64,000 nucleotides of DNA from Halothiobacillus sp. (GTDB lineage Bacteria; Pseudomonadota; Gammaproteobacteria; JAAZVP01): assembly GCA_018623495.1 (NCBI GenBank), contig JAAZVP010000004.1:1-64000 (forward strand), in the 5' to 3' direction. A program made the translations under genes and the position numbers. Below the pieces are notes generated by a model. It was not told where the DNA came from, ran no database searches, and worked only from the letters and a program-made list of their open reading frames with translations. Positions within the stretch are counted from its first letter, which is position 1; every line of letters starts with the position of its first letter. Below are positions 11,102 to 21,122 of the stretch, piece after piece.

Positions 11102-14100
11102 GCGGCCGCCTCCCCGGCCTCGAGGCGTTCGAGGACCGCGGCCACGGTCTCGATGCGGCTTTCGGCGTCCTCCAGGTCCCCGGCGAAGCGCAGGGTGTCG
11201 GAGCCGTTGAAGCGGTAGGTTTCCGGCCAGCGCTGGATCAGCTCGATGATGCGCATGGGCTCCACGGCGGGCTTCTCGGAGAAGACGATGCGCCCGTCGC
11301 GGTCGCCGCAGTCGATCTTGACCACGCCCAGCGGGTTGGCGCGCAGCTTGAGCTCGGTGACCGCGAAGAGGTTCTTGAGGGCATCGGGCAGCAGGCCGAA
11401 GCGGTCGATGAACTCCACCCGCAGCTCGTCGAGGGCCGCCTTGTCGGGAGCGTTGGCGATGCGCTTGTAGAGGATCAGGCGGGTGTGGACGTCGGCGACG
11501 TAGTCCTCCGGGATCAGCGCCGGGATGCGCAGGTCGATCTCGGCACCGTGCTCCAGCGGCTTGTCCAGGTCGAGGTCGCTGCCGGACTTGAGGGTCTTCA
11601 CGGCCCGCTCCAGCAGGTCGGTGTAGAGCGAGAAGCCGATCTCGTGGATCTGCCCGCTTTGGCCCTCGCCCAGCAGGTCGCCGGCCCCGCGGATCTCGAG
11701 GTCGTGGGTGGCCAGGGCGAAGCCGACGCCGAGGTCCTCCAGCGAGCCGATCGCCTCCAGGCGCTTGACCGCGTCGGCGGTCATCACCGCCCTGGGCGGG
11801 GTCAGCAGGTAGGCGTAGGCCCGGTGGTGGGAGCGGCCCACGCGCCCGCGCAGCTGGTGGAGCTGGGCCAGGCCCAGCTTGTCGGCGCGGTTGATCAGGA
11901 TGGTGTTGGCGGTGGGCACGTCGATGCCGGATTCGACGATGGTGGTGCACACCAGCAGGTTGTGGCGGCGGTGGTAGAAGTCCGACATGACCGCCTCGAG
12001 CTCGCGCTCGGGCATCTGCCCGTGGGCCACGCCCACCCGTGCCTCGGGGACGATTTCCTCCACCTGGCGGGCCATGCGCTCGATGGTCTTGACCTCGTTG
12101 TGGAGGAAATAGACCTGGCCGCCGCGCTTGAGCTCGCGCAGGCAGGCCTCGCGGATCAGGCCGGCGTCCCATTCGCCGACGAAGGTCTTGACCGCGTGGC
12201 GCTCGGCCGGGGGGGTAGCGATGATCGACAGGTCGCGGATGCCGGAGAGCGACATGTTGAGCGTGCGCGGGATGGGCGTGGCGGTGAGCGTGAGCATGTC
12301 CACGGCCGCGCGCATGGCCTTGAGTTTCTCCTTGTGGCGCACGCCGAAGCGCTGCTCCTCGTCGACGATCACCAGGCCCAGGTTCCCGAACTTCATCCGG
12401 TTGCCGAGGAGCTTGTGGGTGCCGATGACGATGTCCACCCGGCCCTCGGTGATGTCGGCCAGGGTCTGTTCGACGCGCTTGCTGCCGGAGAAGCGCGAGA
12501 GCATCTCCACGCGCACCGGCCAGTCGGCGAAACGGTCGGCGAAATTGCGGTAGTGCTGCTGGGCGAGCAGGGTGGTGGGCACCAGGACGGCCACCTGGCG
12601 ACCGCCGTTGACCGCGGCGAAGGCCGCGCGCATGGCCACCTCGGTCTTGCCGAAGCCCACGTCGCCGCAGACCACCCGGTCCATGGGCTGAGGCGAGGCC
12701 ATGTCGGCCAGCACGGCGTCGATGGTGGCCTGCTGGTCGGGGGTCTCCTCGAAGGGGAAGTCGGCGGCAAAGCGCGCGTAGTCGTCGGCGGCGACGGCAC
12801 AGGACTGGCCCCGCGCGGCCGCCCTGCGGGCCTGGATGTCGAGGAGCTCGGCGGCGACGTCGTGGATCTTCTCGCGGGCGCGGCGCTTGGCCTTCTCCCA
12901 CTTGTCCGAGCCCAGCTTGTGCAGCGGCGCGCCCTCGTCGCCGGTGCCGGTGTAGCGGCTGATGAGGTGGAGCGAGGAGACCGGCACGTAGAGCTTGTCG
13001 CCGCCGGCGTATTCCAGGGTCAAAAACTCGGTGGCCACGCCGCCGATGTCGAGGGTCTGCAGGCCGCGGTAGCGGCCCACGCCGTGGTCCTCGTGGACCA
13101 CCGGCGCGCCCTCGTCGAGCTCGGTGAGGTCGTTGACGATGGCGGCGGGGTCGCGCCCGGGGCGACGGTTGCCGCGGCGCCGCTGGCGGACCCGCTCGCC
13201 GGCCAGGTCGCCCTCGGTGACCACGGCGATGTCTTCGCGGCGAAAGCCGGTCTCCAGCGGGCCCACGGTGAGCGCGAGGGGCGCGTCGTCCCCGAGGAAG
13301 GCGGCCCAGTCGTCCACCGGTCGCGGGCGCAGGCCGGTCTCGGCCAGCTGCTCGGCGAGTGCCTCGCGCCGGCCGCGGGATTCGGCCACCAGCAGCACGC
13401 GGCCGGGGAAGGAGTCGATGAAGGCCTGCAGGCGGGCGGCCGGCTCCCGGGCGGCGCTGGCCATGGCCACCGCCGGCAGGGCGTCGTCGCTGTCGCCCTC
13501 CGCCTCCCTTGGGTGGATCTCGATCCCGCTGCGCGCGCCCAGGTCGGCGTCCAGGCGCCCGGGGTCGAGGTAGAGGGCGGCCGGGTCCAGCAGGGGGCGT
13601 TCGCGGTCGTGGCGGCGCTGTTCGAAACGCTCCTCCACCTCGTTCCAGAACGCCTGCGCCGCCGCGTCGATGCCGGGCAGCTCGACCACCAGGGCGTCTG
13701 CGGGCAGGTGGTCGAACAGCGTGCCGGTCTGCTCGAAGAACAGCGGCAGGTAGAACTCGATGCCCGGGGGCATGCGCCCCTCGCTGACGTCGCGGTAGAT
13801 GGTGGTGTCGGTGCGCCCGTCGAAGGCGGAACGGAACTGCTTGCGAAAGCGGGTGATGCCCGCCTCGTCGGTGGGGAACTCGCGCGCCGGCAGGAGGCTG
13901 ATGCGGTCCACCCGGTCGACGGTGCGCTGGCTGTCGGGGTCGAAGGTGCGGATGCTGTCGACCTCGTCGTCGAAGAGGTCGATGCGGAAGGGCGCCGCGT
14001 TGCCCATGGGGAAGAGGTCGATGAGCGAGCCGCGGACGGCGAACTCGCCGTGTTCCATCACCTGGGCGACGCGGTTGTAGCCGGCGCGCTCGAGGCGCTC

Positions 14101-14568
14101 GGCGAGGGCCTCGAGATCGAGGGTCTGGCCGGTCTCCAGCACCAGGGCGTGCTGGGCGACGAATTCCGGTGGCGCGATGCGCTGCATGAGCGTCGCCACC
14201 GGGATGACGATGGTGCCCGTGTCCAGCGTCGGCAGGCGATAGAGCGTCGCCAGGCGCTCGGAGACGATGTCCTGGTGGGGCGAGAAGACATCGTAGGGCA
14301 GTGTCTCCCAGTCGGGGAAGGCCAGGCTGTCGTCCGCGGTACCGGCGAAAAAGCCCAGCTCCTCCTGCAGCCGGGTGGCCTCGAGCATGTCCCGCGTGAC
14401 CACGATCACCGGCCCGTCGTGGGCGCGGGCGGCCTCGCTGATCCGCAGGGCCAGGGCGCTGCCCGCGGGCGCGTTCCAGCGCTGTCGGGATGCCTTGTCG
14501 TGGGTGGCTCGGGAAACTGCGGGCATGGCTCGTCGTGGGTTGTGCCGGGAAAGCCGGTATTCTGGCAT
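11098..14568 (-). CDS. mfd: Transcription-repair coupling factor Mfd
   Basis: Helicase motifs GDVGFGKTEVAMRAAF, DEEQRFGV; LVHEDHGVGRYRGL CarD-like RID. Confidence 0.97.
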   Translation of the reverse strand: MPEYRLSRHNPRRAMPAVSRATHDKASRQRWNAPAGSALALRISEAARAHDGPVIVVTRDMLEATRLQEELGFFAGTADDSLAFPDWETLPYDVFSPHQDIVSERLATLYRLPTLDTGTIVIPVATLMQRIAPPEFVAQHALVLETGQTLDLEALAERLERAGYNRVAQVMEHGEFAVRGSLIDLFPMGNAAPFRIDLFDDEVDSIRTFDPDSQRTVDRVDRISLLPAREFPTDEAGITRFRKQFRSAFDGRTDTTIYRDVSEGRMPPGIEFYLPLFFEQTGTLFDHLPADALVVELPGIDAAAQAFWNEVEERFEQRRHDRERPLLDPAALYLDPGRLDADLGARSGIEIHPREAEGDSDDALPAVAMASAAREPAARLQAFIDSFPGRVLLVAESRGRREALAEQLAETGLRPRPVDDWAAFLGDDAPLALTVGPLETGFRREDIAVVTEGDLAGERVRQRRRGNRRPGRDPAAIVNDLTELDEGAPVVHEDHGVGRYRGLQTLDIGGVATEFLTLEYAGGDKLYVPVSSLHLISRYTGTGDEGAPLHKLGSDKWEKAKRRAREKIHDVAAELLDIQARRAAARGQSCAVAADDYARFAADFPFEETPDQQATIDAVLADMASPQPMDRVVCGDVGFGKTEVAMRAAFAAVNGGRQVAVLVPTTLLAQQHYRNFADRFADWPVRVEMLSRFSGSKRVEQTLADITEGRVDIVIGTHKLLGNRMKFGNLGLVIVDEEQRFGVRHKEKLKAMRAAVDMLTLTATPIPRTLNMSLSGIRDLSIIATPPAERHAVKTFVGEWDAGLIREACLRELKRGGQVYFLHNEVKTIERMARQVEEIVPEARVGVAHGQMPERELEAVMSDFYHRRHNLLVCTTIVESGIDVPTANTILINRADKLGLAQLHQLRGRVGRSHHRAYAYLLTPPRAVMTADAVKRLEAIGSLEDLGVGFALATHDLEIRGAGDLLGEGQSGQIHEIGFSLYTDLLERAVKTLKSGSDLDLDKPLEHGAEIDLRIPALIPEDYVADVHTRLILYKRIANAPDKAALDELRVEFIDRFGLLPDALKNLFAVTELKLRANPLGVVKIDCGDRDGRIVFSEKPAVEPMRIIELIQRWPETYRFNGSDTLRFAGDLEDAESRIETVAAVLERLEAGEAAA

Positions 14569-14716
14569 ATTCGACGCCGGCTTGGGCGGTGTCGGTCGAC
14601 CCCGGGAGAGACACCGGCGCGGGCGCCGAGTTCCTTTTCCCGGGTTCGGGGCTTCGTGGTGAGCGCTGGCGGGGCTAGACTGGGCCCGTGGAGCGATTTT
14701 ACCGGACCCCCGAGGT

Positions 14717-16891
14717 GTGGCGGTGACAGACGCACGATCCCGAAAACGCCTGCAGGCCCTGACCCGCGAGCTGGAGGCGGTCGTCCTCCGCGACCTGGGT
14801 GGGCGCCTGGAGGCGATGTTCGCGCATGCCGACGACTGGCTCTTCCGGCACGCCGAGGGAGTGGACGACCCGGACCGCCAGCGCCTCTACTTCGACACCA
14901 TGCGGGCCCTGCGGCTGGACCGGGGGCGCATCATGGAGGCCTTCTCCCGGCAGCTGGGTGCGGCGTTTCGCGCCGACAAGGATCCGGATGCCCTCGCGGG
15001 CATGGCGCTGCAGGCCGATGAACTCCAGCTGGCCGACAGCCGCGAGCTGGAAGAGAACATCGCCCTGTCGGACCTGGTCAGCCGGGCGACCTACCGGCAG
15101 TCGGCCGGACTCGACGTGTTGCGCCGGCGCTTCGGCTGGCTGGCAGAACAGGGCGTGACCGGCGCCTCCGCCGACGCGCTCGCGCCGCGGGCCGTCGCGT
15201 TCGCCTTCCAGGAGGCCCTCCGGCCCCAGGAGCTGGAACGGGATCTGCGGCTGGTCGTCTACCGGCTCTTCGACCGCGAGCTGCTCGCCGGGCTCGGGGA
15301 GCTGCACGCGCAGATCGACCGGCGATTGCAGGCCGCCGGCGTGCTGGCCGATGTGCCCGCCGCCCCCGGGGCGGGGGTCGACGCCCGTGACGCCGCCCGG
15401 GCGCGCCGCGGGGAGGACCGCGAGCCGGGGATCCCCGAATGGGACCGGGCCGCCTTCGTCGCCATCCTCCGGGAAGTCCAGGGGAGTACCCAGGCCGTGG
15501 CCGTGACCGGCCTGCCGAGCGCCCAGCGGGCCACCGCGGAGCTCCTCCAGCGCCTCGCGCTCTTGCAGGGGGCCACCGAGCGCCCGCGTCGTGCCCGCGA
15601 GGAGCACGTCCGGATCGTGCACTCGGTCAACACGCTCTTCTCCCGCCTCTATCTCGACCCGGACCTGCCCGGGGTCGCCTGCGAGGCGATCGCGCTGGTG
15701 CAGATCCCGGTGATGTGCGCCGCGCTCGAGGAACCGGTTCTGCTCGAGGACCCGGCCCATCCGGTCCGGCGGCTGCTGCAGGCGATGGTCGAGCAGGGGC
15801 GCGAGCTCGACAATCCCGGGGCATCGGTGCGGCTGTGGGACGTGGCCGAGCGGGTGGCCGAGGCCGAGGACGTGGTGGCGACCAGTGCCCGGGCACTCGC
15901 CGAGCTGCAGGGCGAGGCGGGCGCCGACGAGCCGGGTATCCAGGGCCAGGAAGCGGCCCGCGAGCGGGCCCGGCGCTACGTGATCAACGAAATGCGGGGC
16001 CGCCTGCGCGGCCGCGTGGTGCCCGAGGAGGCCCGCAGCTTCCTGCTGCAGGGGTGGGGGCCCCGGCTGATGGAGATCGTCCGGCGCGCCGGGCCGGTCT
16101 CGGAGGACTGGCAACGGGCCATCGACCTGCTCGAGCGGTTGGTGGACTGCCTGCAGCCGGAGAGCGGCCCCGCGGGTTGCGGTGGCGAACTGCATGCCGC
16201 GCTGCGCATGGGCCTCGAGCGGGCGGGGTTCTCCCCGGAGCGGATCAACGCCCTGGCCGGACCGCTGGAGGACCGGCTGGCGGCGCAGCCCGCGCGATAT
16301 TCCGGCCCGGCGGGCCCGGCCGGCGGGGTGCGGGTCCCCGAGCCCGACGAGGCCCTGCGCGTGCCCCCGCGCGAGCGGCGCCGCGGGATCATCGACCCCG
16401 AGCCCATCGAGATCCGTTTTCCCGAACCCCCGGCGCCGGCGCGCGAGCCCGAACCGGTCAAGGGCCCGGCAGCCGGGCAGGACGACGGCGAGGTGTCCGC
16501 GGCTCCTGCCGAGGCGCGCCACCACCCCGGGCAAGACGTCGCGGGGTCGCGGGCCGACGGGGACGCGCCCGTCGCGGGGCGCGCCGGTCCGCCGCTGTCG
16601 GCCGACCAGTGGGACTTTCTCGAGGCGGTGTTTCGCCGGGGCGAGTGGTTCGAGGTCCACATGGGCGAGGGCCGCGCGGTACGCCGGCTCAAGGCCCTCG
16701 GCCTCGATCGTGGTCGGGCGCGCGCGATCTTCGCCGACCGGACGATGGTGGCCGTGCTGGAGAAGGAGGCGGCGGGTTTCCTCCGGGACCTTCTGGCCGG
16801 GCGCTCGCGGCCCATCTATGCCGACGGCGAGTATCGGCGTCGCCTCGAGGCCCTGCCGGCCGATCGGGGCGAGTCCGGCGAGGAGGGGTGA
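14717..16891 (+). CDS. DUF1631 family protein (paralogue 1)
   Basis: ADDWLFRHAEG...[16 protein letters not shown] and C-terminal [22 protein letters not shown]. Confidence 0.75.
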   Translation: MAVTDARSRKRLQALTRELEAVVLRDLGGRLEAMFAHADDWLFRHAEGVDDPDRQRLYFDTMRALRLDRGRIMEAFSRQLGAAFRADKDPDALAGMALQADELQLADSRELEENIALSDLVSRATYRQSAGLDVLRRRFGWLAEQGVTGASADALAPRAVAFAFQEALRPQELERDLRLVVYRLFDRELLAGLGELHAQIDRRLQAAGVLADVPAAPGAGVDARDAARARRGEDREPGIPEWDRAAFVAILREVQGSTQAVAVTGLPSAQRATAELLQRLALLQGATERPRRAREEHVRIVHSVNTLFSRLYLDPDLPGVACEAIALVQIPVMCAALEEPVLLEDPAHPVRRLLQAMVEQGRELDNPGASVRLWDVAERVAEAEDVVATSARALAELQGEAGADEPGIQGQEAARERARRYVINEMRGRLRGRVVPEEARSFLLQGWGPRLMEIVRRAGPVSEDWQRAIDLLERLVDCLQPESGPAGCGGELHAALRMGLERAGFSPERINALAGPLEDRLAAQPARYSGPAGPAGGVRVPEPDEALRVPPRERRRGIIDPEPIEIRFPEPPAPAREPEPVKGPAAGQDDGEVSAAPAEARHHPGQDVAGSRADGDAPVAGRAGPPLSADQWDFLEAVFRRGEWFEVHMGEGRAVRRLKALGLDRGRARAIFADRTMVAVLEKEAAGFLRDLLAGRSRPIYADGEYRRRLEALPADRGESGEEG

Positions 16892-17033
16892 TTGCACCCG
16901 CGGCGGCCGGCAGCGACACTAAGGGACCTTTGCACGAATCGTGCAGCATTCGGGTGCCCCCCGGGAGCGGCAACCGGTTCGTTCGACGGTTTCCGGACTG
17001 CGTAAACGCCACTGCGACGAGGCAGCGACGACG

Positions 17034-19619
17034 GTGACAGACAGCCCATCCACGGAGCAGATGAAGACCCTTGCCCGCGAGGTCGAGCGCCGCGGCAGCG
17101 AACGGCTCGACGAGCTGATCGGCGGCATGTTCGAGAATGCCGACGATTGGCTCTTCGCGATGGCGGAAAAGGCCGAGAGCAACCAGCAGCAGAACCTCTA
17201 CTTCGACACCATGCGGGCGCTGCGGCTCGATCGCGACCGCATCGCCGATGCCTTCGACCGGGCGCTCCACGCCAGCTTCTGGAAAGGGCGCGACAGTGGC
17301 GGTCTCGGCTCCATGGAGCTCGACGTCGAGGACCTGCAGCTGGTGGACCAGGACGAGCTCGAGGAAAACGTCGCGGTGACCAACATGGTCACCAAGGCCG
17401 GCCACCTCTACAAGGAGCCCGCCGCGCAGCTCGAGACCCGCTTCGAATGGATGAACGAGCGGGGCCTGGAGTCGCTCTCCCCGGGCGCTCTGAGCCCGCG
17501 CGCGGTCGCCGAGGCCTTCCAGAAGGCCATGCGGCCCGTGGACCTCGACCTCGAACTCCGCCTGATCGTCTACAAGCTCTTCGACCAGCACGTGATCTCC
17601 GAGCTGGAACCGATCTACGTCGAGGCCAATCGCTACCTCGTCGACGCCGGGATCCTCCCCCAGATGCGCGTCGCCGGACACGTGCCGGGTGGCGGTGGAC
17701 CGGCGGCCGCCGCCGGTGGCGGCGAGGCCACCGATGCCGGGGTGGACGAGCCTGCCGCGGAGGCGGCCCCGGTCTGGGGTCGCGACGAGCTCATCGGCGT
17801 GCTGCGCGAGCTCCAGGGCAGCACCCGCGCCACCGCCTCCACCGGCGTGGGCAGCGCTCGCGAGGCCACGGCCGACCTGCTCGCCCGGCTTGCCGGGGTC
17901 CGGGGCCGGGCCGGGGAGCCGGGGCGCGTTCGCGACCGCGAAGAGCGCATCATCGACTCGGTCAACGGGATGTTCTCCGACATCCTCACCGACCCCCACC
18001 TGGCGGACTTCGTCAAGACCGCCATCGCCCGGATCCAGATCCCGGTGGTGCGGGTCGCCCTCGAGGACCCGTCCTTCCTGCGGGATCGGGACCACCCCGC
18101 ACGGCAGCTGATCCGCGAGATGGCGCGCATGGGGGCCGAACTGCACGGCCGAGACGCCCCCGAGTACGCGCGGATGCAGGACGTCGCCGAAATGGTGGTG
18201 GCCGAGTTCGCCGACGACCCGACGCTGTTCTCCGAGGCCCTGGCCGAGCTGCGTGGCGAGTTCGCCGACGAGGTCGAGGAAGAGCGCTTCCTCGAGGAAG
18301 AGCGCGAGGAGATGCGCCTGCGCCGGCGGGCCATCCAGGAGAAGGCCAAGCGTTTCGTGATCCGCGAGATGCGCCGCCATATCCGCGACAAGGTGATCCC
18401 CCGGGAGCTGCGCATCCTGCTGCTCGACGGCTGGGGCCCGCTGATGACGGTCACCTATATCCGCGATGGCGAGGCCTCCGAGGCCTGGGAGCGGGGTGTC
18501 GCCCTGCTGGATCGCCTGGTGGCCTGCCTGCAGCCGCCCGAGGCCGGCCGGGGGCTCCCCGAGGATTGCGACGACGATCTCGTCGACCGCGTGCGGCGGG
18601 CCCTGGCGGACGTGGGTTTTTCCAGCGAGCGAGTGGACGAGCTGGCGGGGCCGGTGGAAGGCCTGCTGGCCGAGCAGCGCGCGCGGCTGGATCGGGGCGA
18701 GTTCGTCGAGGCCGAGGTGGTCGACGGCGAGCCGCTGGAGGAACTGCCCGCGCCCGGCCAGGGGGCACCGGAGCCCGGCACTGCCGAGGGCGAGGCCGAG
18801 CCCCGGCGGGCCCTGGCCCACGCCCCGGAAACGGCCGGGGAGGCGCAAGCCTCGGTGCCCGAACCCGAACCCGAACCCGAACCCGAAGCCGAAGCCGAAG
18901 CCGAAGCCGAAGCCGAACCCGAAGCCGAACCCGAAGCCGAACCCGAAGCCGAACCCGAAGCCGAAGCCGAAGCCGAACCGGAGCCGGAGCCTGAGCCCGA
19001 GGCAGGGCCGGAGCCCGAGGCAGGGCCGGAGCCGGGGCCAGAGCCGGAGCCGGGGCCAGAGCCGGAGCCCGAGGCAGGGTCGGAGCCCGGGGCAGGGCCG
19101 GAGCCCGAGGCCGAGCCAGCGCCCGAACCCGGATCCGGGACCGGGGCAGTGCCCGAGCCGGAGGCAGGGCCCGAACCCGAACCGGAGGCGGAAGCCGAGC
19201 CCGAGGCCGGGCCGGAGTCCCCGTCCGGGGCCGAGACCGGGTTCCCGGAGGTCGAAGCGGCCCCGGGCGGGGCCGCGACGGAGGAGCAGGAACCCGCCGA
19301 GACGGCCGCTTCGGCTCCAGCCGCTGCAGCGGCTTCGCGTCGCTCGCTGTCGGCCGAGGAACTGGCGTTTCTCGGCGAGATCTTCCACCGGGGCGAGTGG
19401 TTCGAGGTGCACATGGGCGAGGGTCGGGCCGTGCGTCGCCTCAAGGCCCTCGCCATCGATCGCGAGCGCAGCATGCTCGCCTTTGCCGACCGCAAGATGG
19501 TCAAGGAGCTGGAAAAGGACGCCCGAGGCTTCCTCCAGGACCTGGTCGCCGGGCGCTCCCAGCCGATCTATGCCGACCGCGACTACGAGCGCCGCCTGCA
19601 GTCCTTTCGCAGCGACTGA
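17034..19619 (+). CDS. DUF1631 family protein (paralogue 2) with a long Pro/Glu/Ala repeat; start GTG 17034 or ATG 16941
   Basis: Same N- and C-terminal blocks as the preceding gene. Confidence 0.75.
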   Translation: MTDSPSTEQMKTLAREVERRGSERLDELIGGMFENADDWLFAMAEKAESNQQQNLYFDTMRALRLDRDRIADAFDRALHASFWKGRDSGGLGSMELDVEDLQLVDQDELEENVAVTNMVTKAGHLYKEPAAQLETRFEWMNERGLESLSPGALSPRAVAEAFQKAMRPVDLDLELRLIVYKLFDQHVISELEPIYVEANRYLVDAGILPQMRVAGHVPGGGGPAAAAGGGEATDAGVDEPAAEAAPVWGRDELIGVLRELQGSTRATASTGVGSAREATADLLARLAGVRGRAGEPGRVRDREERIIDSVNGMFSDILTDPHLADFVKTAIARIQIPVVRVALEDPSFLRDRDHPARQLIREMARMGAELHGRDAPEYARMQDVAEMVVAEFADDPTLFSEALAELRGEFADEVEEERFLEEEREEMRLRRRAIQEKAKRFVIREMRRHIRDKVIPRELRILLLDGWGPLMTVTYIRDGEASEAWERGVALLDRLVACLQPPEAGRGLPEDCDDDLVDRVRRALADVGFSSERVDELAGPVEGLLAEQRARLDRGEFVEAEVVDGEPLEELPAPGQGAPEPGTAEGEAEPRRALAHAPETAGEAQASVPEPEPEPEPEAEAEAEAEAEPEAEPEAEPEAEPEAEAEAEPEPEPEPEAGPEPEAGPEPGPEPEPGPEPEPEAGSEPGAGPEPEAEPAPEPGSGTGAVPEPEAGPEPEPEAEAEPEAGPESPSGAETGFPEVEAAPGGAATEEQEPAETAASAPAAAAASRRSLSAEELAFLGEIFHRGEWFEVHMGEGRAVRRLKALAIDRERSMLAFADRKMVKELEKDARGFLQDLVAGRSQPIYADRDYERRLQSFRSD
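18861..19215 (+). repeat. Hexanucleotide-type (GAACCC/GAAGCC, then GAGCCS) low-complexity repeat encoding [12 protein letters not shown]...
   Basis: Direct reading of lines 18841-19220. Confidence 0.9.
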
Positions 19620-19690
19620 GGCGGCCGCGGCCGACGGCCCGGCAGGGCCGGTCGTGAGGGGCCCCAGGGGGCGGCTGCGCCTGCGCTGCT

Positions 19691-20689
19691 TCAGTCCCCG
19701 GCTGGCTGGAGCATGCCCTCGACCAGCGGCAGGCCGAGGACGTGCAGCGCGCCCAGCGGCGTGGTCAGGGCGCGGGCGTCCAGGGAGATCACCTCGCGTT
19801 CGGGGAAGGCGTCGGCGAGGAGCCGTCGGGCCGGTTCGTCGGCGGGATCCGCGAACGCCGGGACGATGACCCGTTCGTTGGTCACCAGGAACTGGGTGTA
19901 GCTGGCCGGCAGGGGCGAGCCGTCGGCCGCGGCCACCGGCCGCTCGGGCCGGGGCAGGGCCAGACGCTGGAAAGGCCGGTCGTCGGGATCGCGCAGCGCG
20001 GCGATCTCCGTGGCCAGCGCCGGGTCATCCACGTGGGCGATGCACTGGCGGCCGACGAAGCGCGCCAGCAGGTCGACCCGCCCGCCGCTGGCATCGCCGG
20101 ACGGCCCGTCGGCTTCCAGCCAGAGCACGTGGCGATGGCGGAAGAAGCTGGTGAGCATGGCCTCCATCGGCCGCGGCGTGCCGATGCGCTCGGGAATCGA
20201 GCCGCGATGCATCAGCAGGCTGTCGTCGCCGTTGGTCTCCACGGCCGCCGGCGAGAGCTCGAAGTTGAGCCGGCTGATGCGGATATCGGGGCGCAGCCGG
20301 CCGCAGCCGTGGAGCTGCTGGCTGAAGTGACGCTCCAGCGGGCTCCACGGGCCGAGCGCCCCCGCCCGTGACTGGAAGGCCAGCAGGTGGGGCTGGTCGC
20401 CCATCAGCACCGTCTGTGGGCCGAACAGGCGCATCAGGCTCGAGCCGACGGGCAGCTCCAGCCATTCCACGTCGGCGGTGGCGCCCAGGGCCCTCTCGGC
20501 ATCCGCGCGCCGTTCGTGGTCGCCGCAGACCAGGAGGACGGGCTGGTCGGCCGCGACCGTCCGGATCAGCTCCGCCATGCTTCGGCGGGCGGCGTCGGTG
20601 TCCTCGAAGCCGGTGCCCGGCCAGACGAAAAGCAGGGCGTCCTGCCGCGCCCAGGTGGCGGGCAGGTGCCCGAGCGAGCGTTGTTTCAT
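19691..20689 (-). CDS. Agmatine deiminase/peptidylarginine deiminase-family homologue, probably catalytically inactive
   Basis: Family-like blocks LPATWARQDALLFVWP, VETNGDDSLL, RVDLLARF, PASYTQFLVTNERVIVPAFADPAD, GALHVLGLPL. Confidence 0.7.
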   Translation of the reverse strand: MKQRSLGHLPATWARQDALLFVWPGTGFEDTDAARRSMAELIRTVAADQPVLLVCGDHERRADAERALGATADVEWLELPVGSSLMRLFGPQTVLMGDQPHLLAFQSRAGALGPWSPLERHFSQQLHGCGRLRPDIRISRLNFELSPAAVETNGDDSLLMHRGSIPERIGTPRPMEAMLTSFFRHRHVLWLEADGPSGDASGGRVDLLARFVGRQCIAHVDDPALATEIAALRDPDDRPFQRLALPRPERPVAAADGSPLPASYTQFLVTNERVIVPAFADPADEPARRLLADAFPEREVISLDARALTTPLGALHVLGLPLVEGMLQPAGD

Positions 20690-20699
20690 GCCTCGGGAA

Positions 20700-21032
20700 T
20701 CAGGGGTCGGACTTGACGGGGTGGTGGCGTACCGCGTGGATGACGCTCCGGTTCTCGAAGTGGACGGTGAAGTCCTCGTAGACCCAGCGCGTGATCGGCG
20801 GGCGGATGGCCGAGTAGCCTCCGACGGCGGGCAGGCGCTCCTGCGGTTCGCCGAATTCCGCCCGGACCGCCTCCATGCTCATGCCCCGGCCGGGCAGGGG
20901 GCTCTCGGGCGTGGATTCGCTCACCAGCGGGCGCTTGTCCGGCATTTCCAGGGTCTCGGCTGCCGCGGGTCCGGCAAGCAGCAGCCAGGAGAGGGCCGCC
21001 GCGAGCGTCAGGGCATGGTCGATTCGGGTCAT
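20700..21032 (-). CDS. Small exported protein of unknown function
   Basis: Signal peptide MTRIDHALTLAAALSWLLLAGPAAA then MSMEAVRAEFGEPQERLPAVGGYSAIRPPITRWVYEDFTVHFE. Confidence 0.65.
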   Translation of the reverse strand: MTRIDHALTLAAALSWLLLAGPAAAETLEMPDKRPLVSESTPESPLPGRGMSMEAVRAEFGEPQERLPAVGGYSAIRPPITRWVYEDFTVHFENRSVIHAVRHHPVKSDP

Positions 21033-21122
21033 GACAGTTCCTTTGATGCGGTACGATGCTCTGCCCACCAAGACTATATCATTCACCCGGCATTGCCACC
21101 GGCTGCCGGTCCCGGATTGGCC

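Noticed and set aside
10349-14614. 1421-aa minus-strand ORF
   Set aside because: Only its last ~250 codons (CsiV-like) are real; the rest is an alternate frame of mfd with Arg/Pro/Gly-rich translation.
11485-15021. 1178-aa plus-strand ORF
   Set aside because: Antisense to mfd; no recognisable domain.
16689-19412. 907-aa minus-strand ORF with a long (GF)n repeat
   Set aside because: Reverse-strand reading of the EPE-encoding repeat in the DUF1631 gene; not an independent silk-like or nucleoporin-like protein.
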